Below, piece after piece: positions 15,227 to 22,573 of a DNA stretch of 29,281 nucleotides. The number at the start of each line of letters is the position of its first letter. The first letter of the stretch is position 1. The notes beneath the pieces are model-generated. The model was not told the origin of the DNA, did no database searches, and saw only the letters and a list, made by a program, of their open reading frames with translations. The stretch lies in NCBI GenBank assembly GCA_013214715.1, contig JABSSB010000014.1:1-29281 (forward strand), in the 5' to 3' direction. The position numbers were made by a program, and so were the translations under genes. Origin of the DNA: Paracoccaceae bacterium (GTDB taxonomy: Bacteria; Pseudomonadota; Alphaproteobacteria; Rhodobacterales; Rhodobacteraceae).

Positions 15227-15565
15227 ATGAGCCTGGTTGCAAACAAGAACGGCGACACGCTGGTTTTATCTGTGGAAAGCACTCGGATCGACTCCGCCAG
15301 TGCGATTGCCTTCAAAGACGAAATGTTCAACGCAACGCGGGGGACGCAAGGGCGTGTGATCCTTGACCTGACAAAGGTGGATTTCGTGGATTCCAGCGGC
15401 CTGGGTGCGATCGTGGCATCGATGAAAGCCTTGGGGGACGCGGCAAAGATGGATATCGCTGGGTTGAGCCCGGTGGTTGAAAAAGTGTTTCGCCTGACAC
15501 GGATGGACAGCGTCTTCCGGATTTTTCCCGATCTGCCAAGCGCACAGAGCGCGACCCCTGCGTAG
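15227..15565 (+). CDS. STAS-domain anti-sigma factor antagonist (SpoIIAA/RsbV-like)
   Basis: This 112-residue single STAS domain protein contains DLTKVDFVDSSGLGAIVASMK; the DSSG motif (Ser56/Ser57) holds the serine that a partner kinase phosphorylates in SpoIIAA and RsbV. Unphosphorylated antagonist frees a sigma factor by binding its anti-sigma factor. ATG 15227 has AGAGGAGG six bases upstream, an unusually good site. A nearby ATG at 15222 stops after two codons. The next gene, 12 bases downstream, is the matching HATPase. No sigma factor or phosphatase gene is in the window, so the output of the switch is unknown. Confidence 0.9.
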   Translation: MSLVANKNGDTLVLSVESTRIDSASAIAFKDEMFNATRGTQGRVILDLTKVDFVDSSGLGAIVASMKALGDAAKMDIAGLSPVVEKVFRLTRMDSVFRIFPDLPSAQSATPA

Positions 15566-15577
15566 GCGGGCGCTATT

Positions 15578-16036
15578 GTGAAAGACATGATGCCTGATTT
15601 GGAACATCAAAAATTCTCAACGGCCTGCTCGGCAACGATGGAAGATGCCAGCCAAACCGTACAAGCCGTCGTGTCGGAGTTGCGATCATGGCCGTCCGTC
15701 GATGTTGCCGATGAGGTCGAAATCGTTTTGGCAGAGGCTTTGACCAATGTCGTCGAACATGCATATCGCGACGGGACTGCAGGCTGGATCAGACTGCGGT
15801 GCCGGGCCTGCGAGGACCGGTTGGTGCTGTCGATTTTGGACGGTGGAGGCGGCGCACTTGTCAAAGGTCTGCCGGGGGCTGACATGCCCGAACTTGAGGT
15901 GGACACCAGCAATCTCCCGGAAGGCGGGTTCGGATGGCCACTGATTCAATCGCTGGCCAGTTCGGTTGGCTATCGTCGCAGATTGGGGGTCAACAGGCTC
16001 GAAATCGCGTTTCAACTGGGTGCCGTCCCAGCCTGA
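15578..16036 (+). CDS. Anti-sigma regulatory factor, HATPase_c_2 (SpoIIAB/RsbW-like kinase)
   Basis: This protein of about 152 residues has a Bergerat-fold ATPase/kinase domain. The N-box is EIVLAEALTNVVEHAY, with Glu53 and Asn57, and the G1-like box is LSILDGGGG, where the family commonly has DxGxG. A late GGFGWPLIQSLASSV corresponds to the G2 loop. Members phosphorylate a STAS antagonist or bind a sigma factor. GTG 15578 is listed; ATG 15587 and 15590 are in frame and equally possible. It forms a two-gene operon with the STAS protein. A 337-base gap follows before the next gene. Confidence 0.88.
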   Translation: MKDMMPDLEHQKFSTACSATMEDASQTVQAVVSELRSWPSVDVADEVEIVLAEALTNVVEHAYRDGTAGWIRLRCRACEDRLVLSILDGGGGALVKGLPGADMPELEVDTSNLPEGGFGWPLIQSLASSVGYRRRLGVNRLEIAFQLGAVPA

Positions 16037-16256
16037 CCGTCACAGCAAGTTTGGAGTCTGTGGCGACAGACCCAAACCAGGGTCGGCGATCTTTTGCCGG
16101 CGGTGCGGAGAGTGGCGCAGATTTGGCGACAAAAGGCGGAAAGATGACAAATTGAATTGAATTCGAGAACACGGTCCCCGGATTCGCCGTATTTCCTCCG
16201 CACCGACGCCGGAATCCCGCGCGAGTTCTGTCATTGTAGCTGCAAAGCTTCCCCTC

Positions 16257-16294
16257 GATCCCGGATGTCGAGCCCCCACCAGATGTCCGGGATC
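16257..16294 (+). terminator. Stem-loop downstream of the STAS/anti-sigma pair, terminator-like
   Basis: The 9-bp G/C-rich arms GATCCCGGA and TCCGGGATC flank a 20-base loop. GGGGATC and a T-rich stretch (CTTTGTCTTC) follow. It lies about 220 bases after the anti-sigma stop codon, so it is a weak candidate for a terminator and may instead be a protein-binding dyad. Confidence 0.3.
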
Positions 16295-16315
16295 GGGGAT
16301 CTTTGTCTTCACAAA

Positions 16316-16344
16316 TTGGCATTTCCCCCGCAGCGGTCTAATTT
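16316..16344 (+). promoter_or_regulatory. Possible sigma-70 promoter of the gamma-glutamyltransferase gene
   Basis: TTGGCA matches five of six -35 bases. TCTAAT, five of six -10 bases, is at 15-base spacing, and the overlapping TAATTT is at 17. Transcription would start about 20 bases before the ribosome binding site at 16359-16363. The short spacing of the better -10 keeps this tentative. Confidence 0.35.
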
Positions 16345-16373
16345 GCCGCCGCAGAGCGAGGGAGCAAGTGACA

Positions 16374-17948
16374 ATGAGAGATTTTCACATGCCAGGCCGG
16401 TCACAGGTTCTGGCAACATCAGGGATGTGTGCGACATCCCACCCGCTGGCATCACAGGCGGCGATCGACATCCTCAAGCGCGGTGGAAACGCGATGGATG
16501 CGGCGATCGGCGCCGCCGTCTTGCTTGGCATTTGCGAGCCACAGATGACCGGTATCGGGGGCGACTGTTTTGTGCTGTATACCCGCCCGGGCGAAACAGA
16601 GGTGCGAGCGCTGAACGGATCAGGCCGTGCACCGGCCAGGGCCGATGCAGAGGTGCTGCGTGCAAAAGGGCACCAGGCGGTACCGGTGCAAAATGTGCAA
16701 TCGGTGACAATTCCAGGCGCGGTTGATGCATTTTGTCATCTGTCTGAGACCGAAGGCAAACTTGGGCTGGATGCCATTCTGGCCCCGGCCATCCATTATG
16801 CCGAAACCGGTGTGCCGGTCGCCCCACGCGTCGCGTTCGACTGGGAACGGGATGCCGACGTCCTGAACGAGGCTGGCAAGCGTCACTATCTTATTAACGG
16901 CCGTTGCCCCAACCCCGGGCAGATTTTTGCCGCGCCGGGGCAGGCCGAAGTGCTGCGCCGCATCGCGCGGGACGGCCGTGCCGGGTTCTATGACGGTGAA
17001 GTGCTTGACGATATGCTCTCTGCGCTTGCGGCCGCCGGTGGCGCTCATCAGGCTAGCGATTTCGCAGCGGCGCGATGTGACGCAACAACACCAGTTGCGG
17101 GATATTACAAGGGCGCCGAACTGATCGAGCATCCGCCCAACGGTCAAGGTGCGACCGCTATCCTGATGCTGAACATTCTTGCACAATTCGACATTGCAGC
17201 AATGGATCCGCTTGGCGCCGACCGCGCGCACATCGAAGCCGAAGCCGCCAAGCTGGCCTATGACACGCGCAACCGGTTTCTGGCCGATCCCGACCACATG
17301 ACGCGGCTTGATCACATGTTGTCGATAGACACGGCTGTACAACTCGCGGCATTGATCGACCCAAAACGCGCGATGCCCGCTCAGCCGCCTCTGGTCGAAA
17401 ACGTGCATAAGGACACGATTTACATTACTGTTGTGGACAAGGACCGAATGGCTGTGTCGCTGATCTATTCCATTTTCAATGGGTTTGGGTCCGGTATCGC
17501 CACCGAAAAATTCGGCATTCTCTTTCAGAACAGAGGCTCAGGGTTCACGCTGGAACCAGGCCACGCGAATGAGCTGATGCCAGGTAAACGCCCGATGCAC
17601 ACGATCATTCCCGGCATGGTCCGCGACGAAGAAGGTCTAATGCCATTTGGTGTGATGGGCGGTGCCTATCAGCCCAACGGTCATGCGCGCTTCCTGTCCA
17701 ATCTGAAGGATTTCGGCATGGACCCGCAGGCTGCCATTGACGCGCCACGCGCCTTCACCACCGAAGGCGAAATGCGGGTGGAGCGTGGCTATTCCGACGC
17801 GGTGCGCCAAGATCTGGCCGAGCGTGGGCACAATGTGGTGATCCCCGACACAGCCATTGGTGGCGCGCAAGCGATCAGACTTCGCCCGGATGGCGTTCTG
17901 GAAGGCGCGTCAGACCCGCGCAAGGATGGGTGTGCCTTGGGCTACTGA
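16374..17948 (+). CDS. Gamma-glutamyltransferase family protein (cytoplasmic type)
   Basis: This 524-residue Ntn hydrolase belongs to the gamma-glutamyltransferase family; members hydrolyse or transfer the gamma-glutamyl group of glutathione and related amides. ATSHPLASQAAIDILKRGGNAMDAAIGA near residue 20 and QMTGIGGDCFVLY near 57 are the standard N-terminal signatures. The family self-cleaves before a threonine; here that is Thr348 in HKDTIYITVVD, followed by AVSLIYSIFNGFGSGI. The second Thr of the common TTH motif is Ile here. There is no signal peptide, unlike the periplasmic E. coli enzyme. ATG 16374 has GGGAG ten bases upstream and gives the normal MRDF start; GTG 16368 is possible. Substrate unproven; relatives include cephalosporin acylases. 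Confidence 0.88.
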   Translation: MRDFHMPGRSQVLATSGMCATSHPLASQAAIDILKRGGNAMDAAIGAAVLLGICEPQMTGIGGDCFVLYTRPGETEVRALNGSGRAPARADAEVLRAKGHQAVPVQNVQSVTIPGAVDAFCHLSETEGKLGLDAILAPAIHYAETGVPVAPRVAFDWERDADVLNEAGKRHYLINGRCPNPGQIFAAPGQAEVLRRIARDGRAGFYDGEVLDDMLSALAAAGGAHQASDFAAARCDATTPVAGYYKGAELIEHPPNGQGATAILMLNILAQFDIAAMDPLGADRAHIEAEAAKLAYDTRNRFLADPDHMTRLDHMLSIDTAVQLAALIDPKRAMPAQPPLVENVHKDTIYITVVDKDRMAVSLIYSIFNGFGSGIATEKFGILFQNRGSGFTLEPGHANELMPGKRPMHTIIPGMVRDEEGLMPFGVMGGAYQPNGHARFLSNLKDFGMDPQAAIDAPRAFTTEGEMRVERGYSDAVRQDLAERGHNVVIPDTAIGGAQAIRLRPDGVLEGASDPRKDGCALGY

Positions 17949-17960
17949 TCGATCCGGCGG

Positions 17961-17991
17961 CCCGCTTCAGTTCAGTTGGAAATGAAGCGGG
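17961..17991. terminator. Bidirectional hairpin between convergent ggt and hspQ
   Basis: CCCGCTTCA (17961-17969) and TGAAGCGGG (17983-17991) form a perfect 9-bp stem with a 13-base loop. The left arm includes the hspQ stop codon, and the right arm lies in its last codons. It starts 12 bases after the ggt stop. The structure could end both convergent transcripts, but neither side has a clear T-run. Confidence 0.45.
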
Positions 17992-18296
17992 TATTGCCCG
18001 TTTTCCAAAGGTCCGAACATTTCGGGGATGTCGGGATGATCGACCGGCTCCCCCGACATATCTTCGACCAGGTTTTGTTCGGATACATAGGCCACGTAAT
18101 AGCTTTGCGCGTTTTCAGCGAGGAGATGGTAATACGGCTGCTCTTTCGCGGGGCGGCTGTCCTCGGGGATGGCCTCGTACCACTCATCGGTATTGGAAAA
18201 CACTGGGTCGACATCAAAGATCACGCCACGGAACGGGTGCTTTCGGTGGCGCACGATCTGGCCGAGGTGATATTTCGCGTTGCGATACTGCATCAT
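17967..18296 (-). CDS. hspQ: Heat shock protein HspQ
   Basis: This 109-residue protein matches HspQ along its length. AKYHLGQIVRHRKHPFRGVIFDVDPVF at the N-terminus is the family hallmark, followed by DEWYEAIP, PYYHLLAEN, YVAYVSEQNLVEDMSGEPVDHP. HspQ binds hemimethylated DNA in E. coli and tunes Lon protease activity. ATG 18296 and ATG 18293 are both possible starts; GGGA lies just upstream. A frame extending to 18383 exists but has no similarity. A promoter candidate on the minus strand has TTGGAC (18337-18342) and TAAGAT (18313-18318) 18 bases apart; I cannot tell whether it is heat-shock controlled. Confidence 0.92.
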   Translation of the reverse strand: MMQYRNAKYHLGQIVRHRKHPFRGVIFDVDPVFSNTDEWYEAIPEDSRPAKEQPYYHLLAENAQSYYVAYVSEQNLVEDMSGEPVDHPDIPEMFGPLENGQYPLHFQLN

Positions 18297-18312
18297 ATGT
18301 CCCAGGCCTCTA

Positions 18313-18342
18313 ATCTTAGCTGTCGCAGCACGGTCTGTCCAA
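18313..18342 (-). promoter_or_regulatory. Possible hspQ promoter
   Basis: On the minus strand TTGGAC is followed after 18 bases by TAAGAT, about 17 bases before the hspQ ATG. The match is moderate, and the untranslated leader would be very short. Confidence 0.3.
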
Positions 18343-18381
18343 AGCTTTGCCATAGCTGGCGGGAAACTCTGCGGTGCCATC

Positions 18382-18394
18382 ATATTGACAATAT
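18382..18394. repeat. 13-base perfect palindrome upstream of hspQ and the transglycosylase
   Basis: ATATTG and CAATAT flank a single A in an AT-rich island within the 268-base gap between divergent hspQ and the transglycosylase gene. TTGACA, a perfect -35 hexamer on the + strand, is inside it, but I see no good -10 at the right distance. It may be a small operator. The rest of the gap shows nothing I can name. Confidence 0.35.
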
Positions 18395-18564
18395 ATTTGC
18401 TCCGGCCCTACCGCGTGACCGATTTTCGGGCAGAGTTCAAGCCTGATCCCGGGCAAAGATGGTGGTGCTCGATCACATCTTGGCCCTCTCTCGGTTTTGA
18501 CCTGCAATTCTCGTTTCCCTGTGTGCCCGGATTCGGTAGAGTCAAACCAAAAGGCAGTAGGCAA

Positions 18565-19146
18565 ATGAGCAGAGCAATCTTCGCAGTTATGGCGCTGGCG
18601 ATGCTGGCAGCCTGTGGCGGTGGGTACAACACCTCGCCGCGCAATCTTGATAACGCGTGCAGCATCCTGAAACAGCGACCCAGCTATCTCAGGGCGTTTC
18701 AGAACACTCAAAGAAAATGGGGTGTGCCGGTGCATGTGCAGATGGCCACGATCTATCAGGAAAGCAAATTCGACGGAAACGCGCGCACGCCCTATCAGTG
18801 GAAACTGGGCGTGATCCCGATGGGTCGCCAATCGAGCGCTTACGGCTACGCGCAAGCGCTGGATGGCACCTGGGATGACTACAAGAAAGGACCGGGGCGC
18901 CGTGGGGCAAAGCGGACCAATATCCGCGACGCGACGGATTTCATGGGCTGGTACATGAATGAAACCCAGCGTCGCAATGGCATCCCGCTTTATGATGCGC
19001 GCAACCAGTATCTGGCCTATCACGAAGGTCATACCGGCTATGCCCGTGGCAGCCATAACCGCAAAGCGTGGCTGGTGCGTGTTGCTGACAGCGTGCAAAG
19101 GCGGGCCAATACTTATCAGGCGCAGTTGCAGACCTGCGCACGCTAG
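18565..19146 (+). CDS. Lipoprotein lytic transglycosylase-like protein (SLT domain)
   Basis: This 193-residue protein starts with a lipoprotein signal: hydrophobic AIFAVMALAMLAAC with the lipobox cysteine at 17, so it is probably anchored in a membrane facing the periplasm. The mature part has the lysozyme-like SLT fold. Glu66 in MATIYQESKFDGNA is the expected catalytic glutamate, and SAYGYAQALDGTWDDY and YLAYHEGHTGYA are the second and third fold motifs. Such enzymes cleave peptidoglycan strands with anhydro-muropeptide formation. TAGG lies just upstream of ATG 18565. Its TAG stop shares a CTAG with the stop of the convergent lolA. Confidence 0.88.
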   Translation: MSRAIFAVMALAMLAACGGGYNTSPRNLDNACSILKQRPSYLRAFQNTQRKWGVPVHVQMATIYQESKFDGNARTPYQWKLGVIPMGRQSSAYGYAQALDGTWDDYKKGPGRRGAKRTNIRDATDFMGWYMNETQRRNGIPLYDARNQYLAYHEGHTGYARGSHNRKAWLVRVADSVQRRANTYQAQLQTCAR

Positions 19147-19730
19147 TTCCGGCTGGCGCGCGGTTCGCGGTAAAGCTCGGGCGACTGGCGTTTGCCTTCT
19201 ATCAGCGGGCCCAGAATGACCGTGGTGCGCTGACCTGACCCGTCCGTCGTGACCCATTTGCGCAGGCTCACTGGCTCAGAGGTAAAGTGCATTTCGATCT
19301 GCCCAAGTTCGGGGTTTTTGGGGTCTTGCGCGGTAACAATCGTGGCGGTGCCGTCAAAGCTATGGCCAACGACCATACCCGCCTGAGACAGATCCACATT
19401 GCGTGCCAGAAGCAGGTTCAAAGGTGTGCGTTTCAACGGATAGGTTTCGGGGCCCACATTCGACCGCCCATCGACAATAAAAACCGCGCCTTGCGTCGCC
19501 ACCACAAAGGCATCTTCGGGCGGATCATAGTCAAACCGCATTTTACCCGGTCGGCTGATCCATAGCTGTCCGGTGCTCATATAGCCATCATCGGTGACTT
19601 GCGTGAACCGCGCCTCAGCCAGCCGCAGCGCTGCGAAATATTGTGAGATTTCGCTTAGGGACAGCTTTTGCGCCTGCGCTTGTGTCGCAGCGGTCATAAG
19701 CAGGGCGCAGGTCATCAAAAATCTGGTCAT
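19143..19730 (-). CDS. lolA: Outer-membrane lipoprotein carrier protein LolA
   Basis: This 195-residue periplasmic chaperone carries lipoproteins from LolCDE to the outer membrane. A Sec signal peptide covers about residues 1-20 (TRFLMTCALLMTAATQAQA). The mature part has the LolA beta-sheet fold: ARFTQVTDDGYMSTGQLWISRPGKMRFDYDPP, VDGRSNVG, TPLNLLLARNVDL. ATG 19730 has GGAAGG just upstream. A longer open frame above it is a shadow of ftsK. It sits directly downstream of ftsK with 46 bases between, the common Rhodobacterales order, and may be co-transcribed. Confidence 0.93.
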   Translation of the reverse strand: MTRFLMTCALLMTAATQAQAQKLSLSEISQYFAALRLAEARFTQVTDDGYMSTGQLWISRPGKMRFDYDPPEDAFVVATQGAVFIVDGRSNVGPETYPLKRTPLNLLLARNVDLSQAGMVVGHSFDGTATIVTAQDPKNPELGQIEMHFTSEPVSLRKWVTTDGSGQRTTVILGPLIEGKRQSPELYREPRASRN

Positions 19731-19776
19731 GCCTTCCAGATAAGCCCGCGCAGGCGCGATGAAAAGACCGCGCCGC

Positions 19777-22572
19777 TCAGCTGGCTTCCGGGACGAGGAT
19801 TTCGCGCTTGCCGACATGGTTGGCCGGTGTGACGAGGCCTTCGTCCTCCATCTGCTCAACAAGGCGCGCCGCCTTGTTATAGCCGATACCCAGTTTCCGC
19901 TGGATGTAAGAGGTCGAACACTTGCGGTCTTTCGCCACAATCGCCACCGCCTGATCATAAAGCGCGTCTTCCCCATTGGTGTTGCCGCCCAGACCCAGAA
20001 CCAGATCCAGCTCGCTCTGACGATCATCATCGGGGCCTTCCACCACGGTCGAGATGTAATCCGGCGGGCCGTAGGCCTTAAGGTGATTTACGATCTCTTC
20101 GACCTCTTCATCGGACACAAACGGCCCATGGCAGCGGGTGATCTTGGCGCCGCCCGCCATGTAAAGCATGTCACCCATGCCCAGAAGCTGTTCGGCCCCC
20201 ATTTCGCCAAGGATGGTGCGGCTGTCGACTTTGGATGTGACCTGGAACGAAATCCGGGTTGGGAAATTGGCCTTGATCGTGCCGGTAATCACATCGACCG
20301 ACGGGCGCTGCGTGGCCATGATCAGGTGGATGCCCGAAGCACGCGCCATCTGCGCAAGGCGCTGGATGCAGGCTTCGATCTCCTTGCCTGCAACCATCAT
20401 CAGGTCGGCCATTTCATCGACGATCACGACGATATAGGGCAGCTTTTCAGGCTCAAACTCTTCGGTTTCAAAGATCGGATCGCCGGTTTCATCATCAAAC
20501 CCGGTCTGCACCGTGCGCGAGAACATCTCTCCCTTGTCCATCGCGTCCTGAACCCGGCCGTTATAGCCCCCGATATTGCGCACGCCCATTTTGGACATTT
20601 TGCGATAGCGGTCCTCCATCTCCCCCACGACCCATTTCAGGGCGACAACCGCCTTTTTCGGGTCGGTGACGACGGGTGACAGCAGATGCGGAATGCCGTC
20701 ATACACGCTGAGTTCCAGCATTTTCGGGTCGATCATGATCAAGCGGCAGTCTTCGGGCGTCAGCTTATAAAGCAGCGACAGGATCATCGTGTTGATCGCG
20801 ACGGATTTGCCCGAGCCAGTGGTGCCTGCGATCAGAAGATGTGGCATCTTGGCGAGGTTCGCGACCATCGGCGCACCGCCGATATCCTTGCCCAAAGCCA
20901 GCGGCAGGGCGAGGTTGCTGTCCCCAAAATCGCGCGAGGACAGGATTTCACGCAGAACCACCTTTTCGCGGTTCACATTCGGCAATTCGATCCCGATGAC
21001 CGACCGACCCGGCACGGTAGAGACCCGCGCCGACAGCGCCGACATCGACCGCGCAATATCGTCGGCCAGACCGATCACGCGCGATGCTTTCAGGCCCGGT
21101 GCCGGTTCAAGTTCATACATCGTGACAACCGGGCCGGGCCGGACGCTGACGATATCGCCTTTGACGCCATAATCATCCAGAACGTTTTCCAGAAGCCGGG
21201 CGTTTTCCTGCAATGCCTCTTCCGACAGATCATGCCGCTCAATCGTAATGGGATTGGTCAGCAGCGACAGCGGCGGCAGGGCAAACCCGTCATCGGCGTC
21301 TTCAAAGGCAAGGCTTGGCTGGGCCTCGGCCTTGGCGCGGCGTGATGGTGCGGTGGGTTTGGGCGGCGTTGTGTCGACCTGTGCGACGCGTGGCTGCGCA
21401 ACCGGTATTTTATAAGGCCGCGCGGTGGCCGGAACATCGACCAGATCGTCTTCATGCGCTTCGTCGAAAATGTCGGGCTCGGCCAAATTAGGCTCGGGCG
21501 AAACATCCTGCACAGTGTCTGGCGCGGCATGAAGCGGCGGCTCGGCGCGCCGGACAGGGATGGGGTCGGCTTCGCGCGTATCGGCGTCGCGGCGCGCGCG
21601 AATGGCCGAGGCGATCTTGGCCTGAATACGCTCCTCCCCCGGCATGTCATCATAGCCTTCGGGACCATCGGACTGGATCAGTTCCGGCTCTGGCAGGGGT
21701 GGTTCCGGCTCCTTCCGGGTCAGGCCGGATGCGACGCGTGCCAGCAACCCAAGACGCGGGGCAGGCTCAGGCGTGTCGTCGTCATCTTCATAGTCTTCCC
21801 ATTCTTCCGTCAGGGCGTCTTCGGCCTCTTCCTGCGCAGCGCGGGCGGCAAGCTCCTGATCCCGCAGGCGGGCTTCACGCTCGGCCTGACGGGCCTGCCA
21901 CCGGGCGTGACCGGCCTGCGCAGACCGGCCCAGAAGTGTCAGAATGCTCAGCCACACAACATGCAACCCATGCAGGAATTGCGCCCAACCGCGGCGCAGA
22001 TCCTGCCATGTCACACCCATGACAAACAAATGCAGCGCGACCATGACCAGAGCCGCGACGGCCGACACGGCCTTGATCCCCGCGGCAGAGGTGATGGGCA
22101 GCAGGATCAGCAGCGCATGGCTGACCATGTCACCAAATTGCCCGCCGAGGCCAAAGTGATGCCGTGCGGCCCATCCCGCATCTGGCACCAAAGTCGAGGC
22201 ATAGACAGACATGGACGCGATTGCGAAAGGCGCAAACACCATCCGGCCCAAAAACCGATCCGTCCTGCTATGCAGCACAAAACGCAGGCCCCAACCCAAC
22301 AACAGCAAGGCAAGCGACAGGCATCCCCAGCCGATCACCATGAACACAGGTGCCGCGATCTGAGCGCCCGCTGACCCCAGCCAGTTGCGCACAGGTGCGT
22401 CTGTCGTGACCATCCAGTTCGGGTCTTCGGGCGAATAGCTCAGCGCCATGACCGCCACCAGCAGGCCAAAGATCAGCATCGCAATCCCGCCAAGCTCGGC
22501 CAGTCGTCGCATAACAAAAGCGCGGGTTTCCGGATCAAGAAGCGGGTCACGTTCGCCTGTGTGATAGGTCAT
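19777..22572 (-). CDS. ftsK: DNA translocase FtsK
   Basis: FtsK is an inner-membrane ATPase that pumps DNA at the division septum and activates XerCD recombination at dif. The 931 residues comprise a membrane domain with about four or five hydrophobic segments (30-190), an acidic, Pro- and Arg-rich linker (about 230-430), and the motor. Walker A is GTTGSGKS at 583-590 and Walker B is IVVIVDEMADLMM near 714. The C-terminal gamma winged-helix (about 868-931) has DRKCSTSYIQRKLGIGYNKAARLVEQME, which reads KOPS sequences. ATG 22572 has GGAGGG five bases upstream. It begins one base after the aminotransferase stop, so the two genes are probably coupled. Confidence 0.96.
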   Translation of the reverse strand: MTYHTGERDPLLDPETRAFVMRRLAELGGIAMLIFGLLVAVMALSYSPEDPNWMVTTDAPVRNWLGSAGAQIAAPVFMVIGWGCLSLALLLLGWGLRFVLHSRTDRFLGRMVFAPFAIASMSVYASTLVPDAGWAARHHFGLGGQFGDMVSHALLILLPITSAAGIKAVSAVAALVMVALHLFVMGVTWQDLRRGWAQFLHGLHVVWLSILTLLGRSAQAGHARWQARQAEREARLRDQELAARAAQEEAEDALTEEWEDYEDDDDTPEPAPRLGLLARVASGLTRKEPEPPLPEPELIQSDGPEGYDDMPGEERIQAKIASAIRARRDADTREADPIPVRRAEPPLHAAPDTVQDVSPEPNLAEPDIFDEAHEDDLVDVPATARPYKIPVAQPRVAQVDTTPPKPTAPSRRAKAEAQPSLAFEDADDGFALPPLSLLTNPITIERHDLSEEALQENARLLENVLDDYGVKGDIVSVRPGPVVTMYELEPAPGLKASRVIGLADDIARSMSALSARVSTVPGRSVIGIELPNVNREKVVLREILSSRDFGDSNLALPLALGKDIGGAPMVANLAKMPHLLIAGTTGSGKSVAINTMILSLLYKLTPEDCRLIMIDPKMLELSVYDGIPHLLSPVVTDPKKAVVALKWVVGEMEDRYRKMSKMGVRNIGGYNGRVQDAMDKGEMFSRTVQTGFDDETGDPIFETEEFEPEKLPYIVVIVDEMADLMMVAGKEIEACIQRLAQMARASGIHLIMATQRPSVDVITGTIKANFPTRISFQVTSKVDSRTILGEMGAEQLLGMGDMLYMAGGAKITRCHGPFVSDEEVEEIVNHLKAYGPPDYISTVVEGPDDDRQSELDLVLGLGGNTNGEDALYDQAVAIVAKDRKCSTSYIQRKLGIGYNKAARLVEQMEDEGLVTPANHVGKREILVPEAS

Positions 22573-22573
22573 C

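Larger units (their letters stand above)
16037..16373. other. 337-base intergenic region between the anti-sigma gene and ggt
   Basis: No convincing protein is seen on either strand. Two signals stand out. GATCCCGGA (16257-16265) and TCCGGGATC (16286-16294) form a perfect 9-bp stem across a 20-base loop, extended by CCCC/GGGG flanks with a two-base bulge; TTTGTCTT follows. TTGGCA (16316-16321) with TCTAAT (16337-16342) or TAATTT (16339-16344) resembles a sigma-70 promoter for the downstream gene. The rest shows no structure I can name; a small RNA is possible but unsupported. Confidence 0.5.

Noticed and set aside
15130..15588. Upstream extension of the thiolase frame by about 150 codons
   Set aside because: It overlaps the divergent STAS gene and has no thiolase similarity; GGAGG with ATG 15129 is the natural start.
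21454..22374. Open frame of 306 codons on the + strand
   Set aside because: Antisense to the ftsK membrane domain and linker, with no family similarity.
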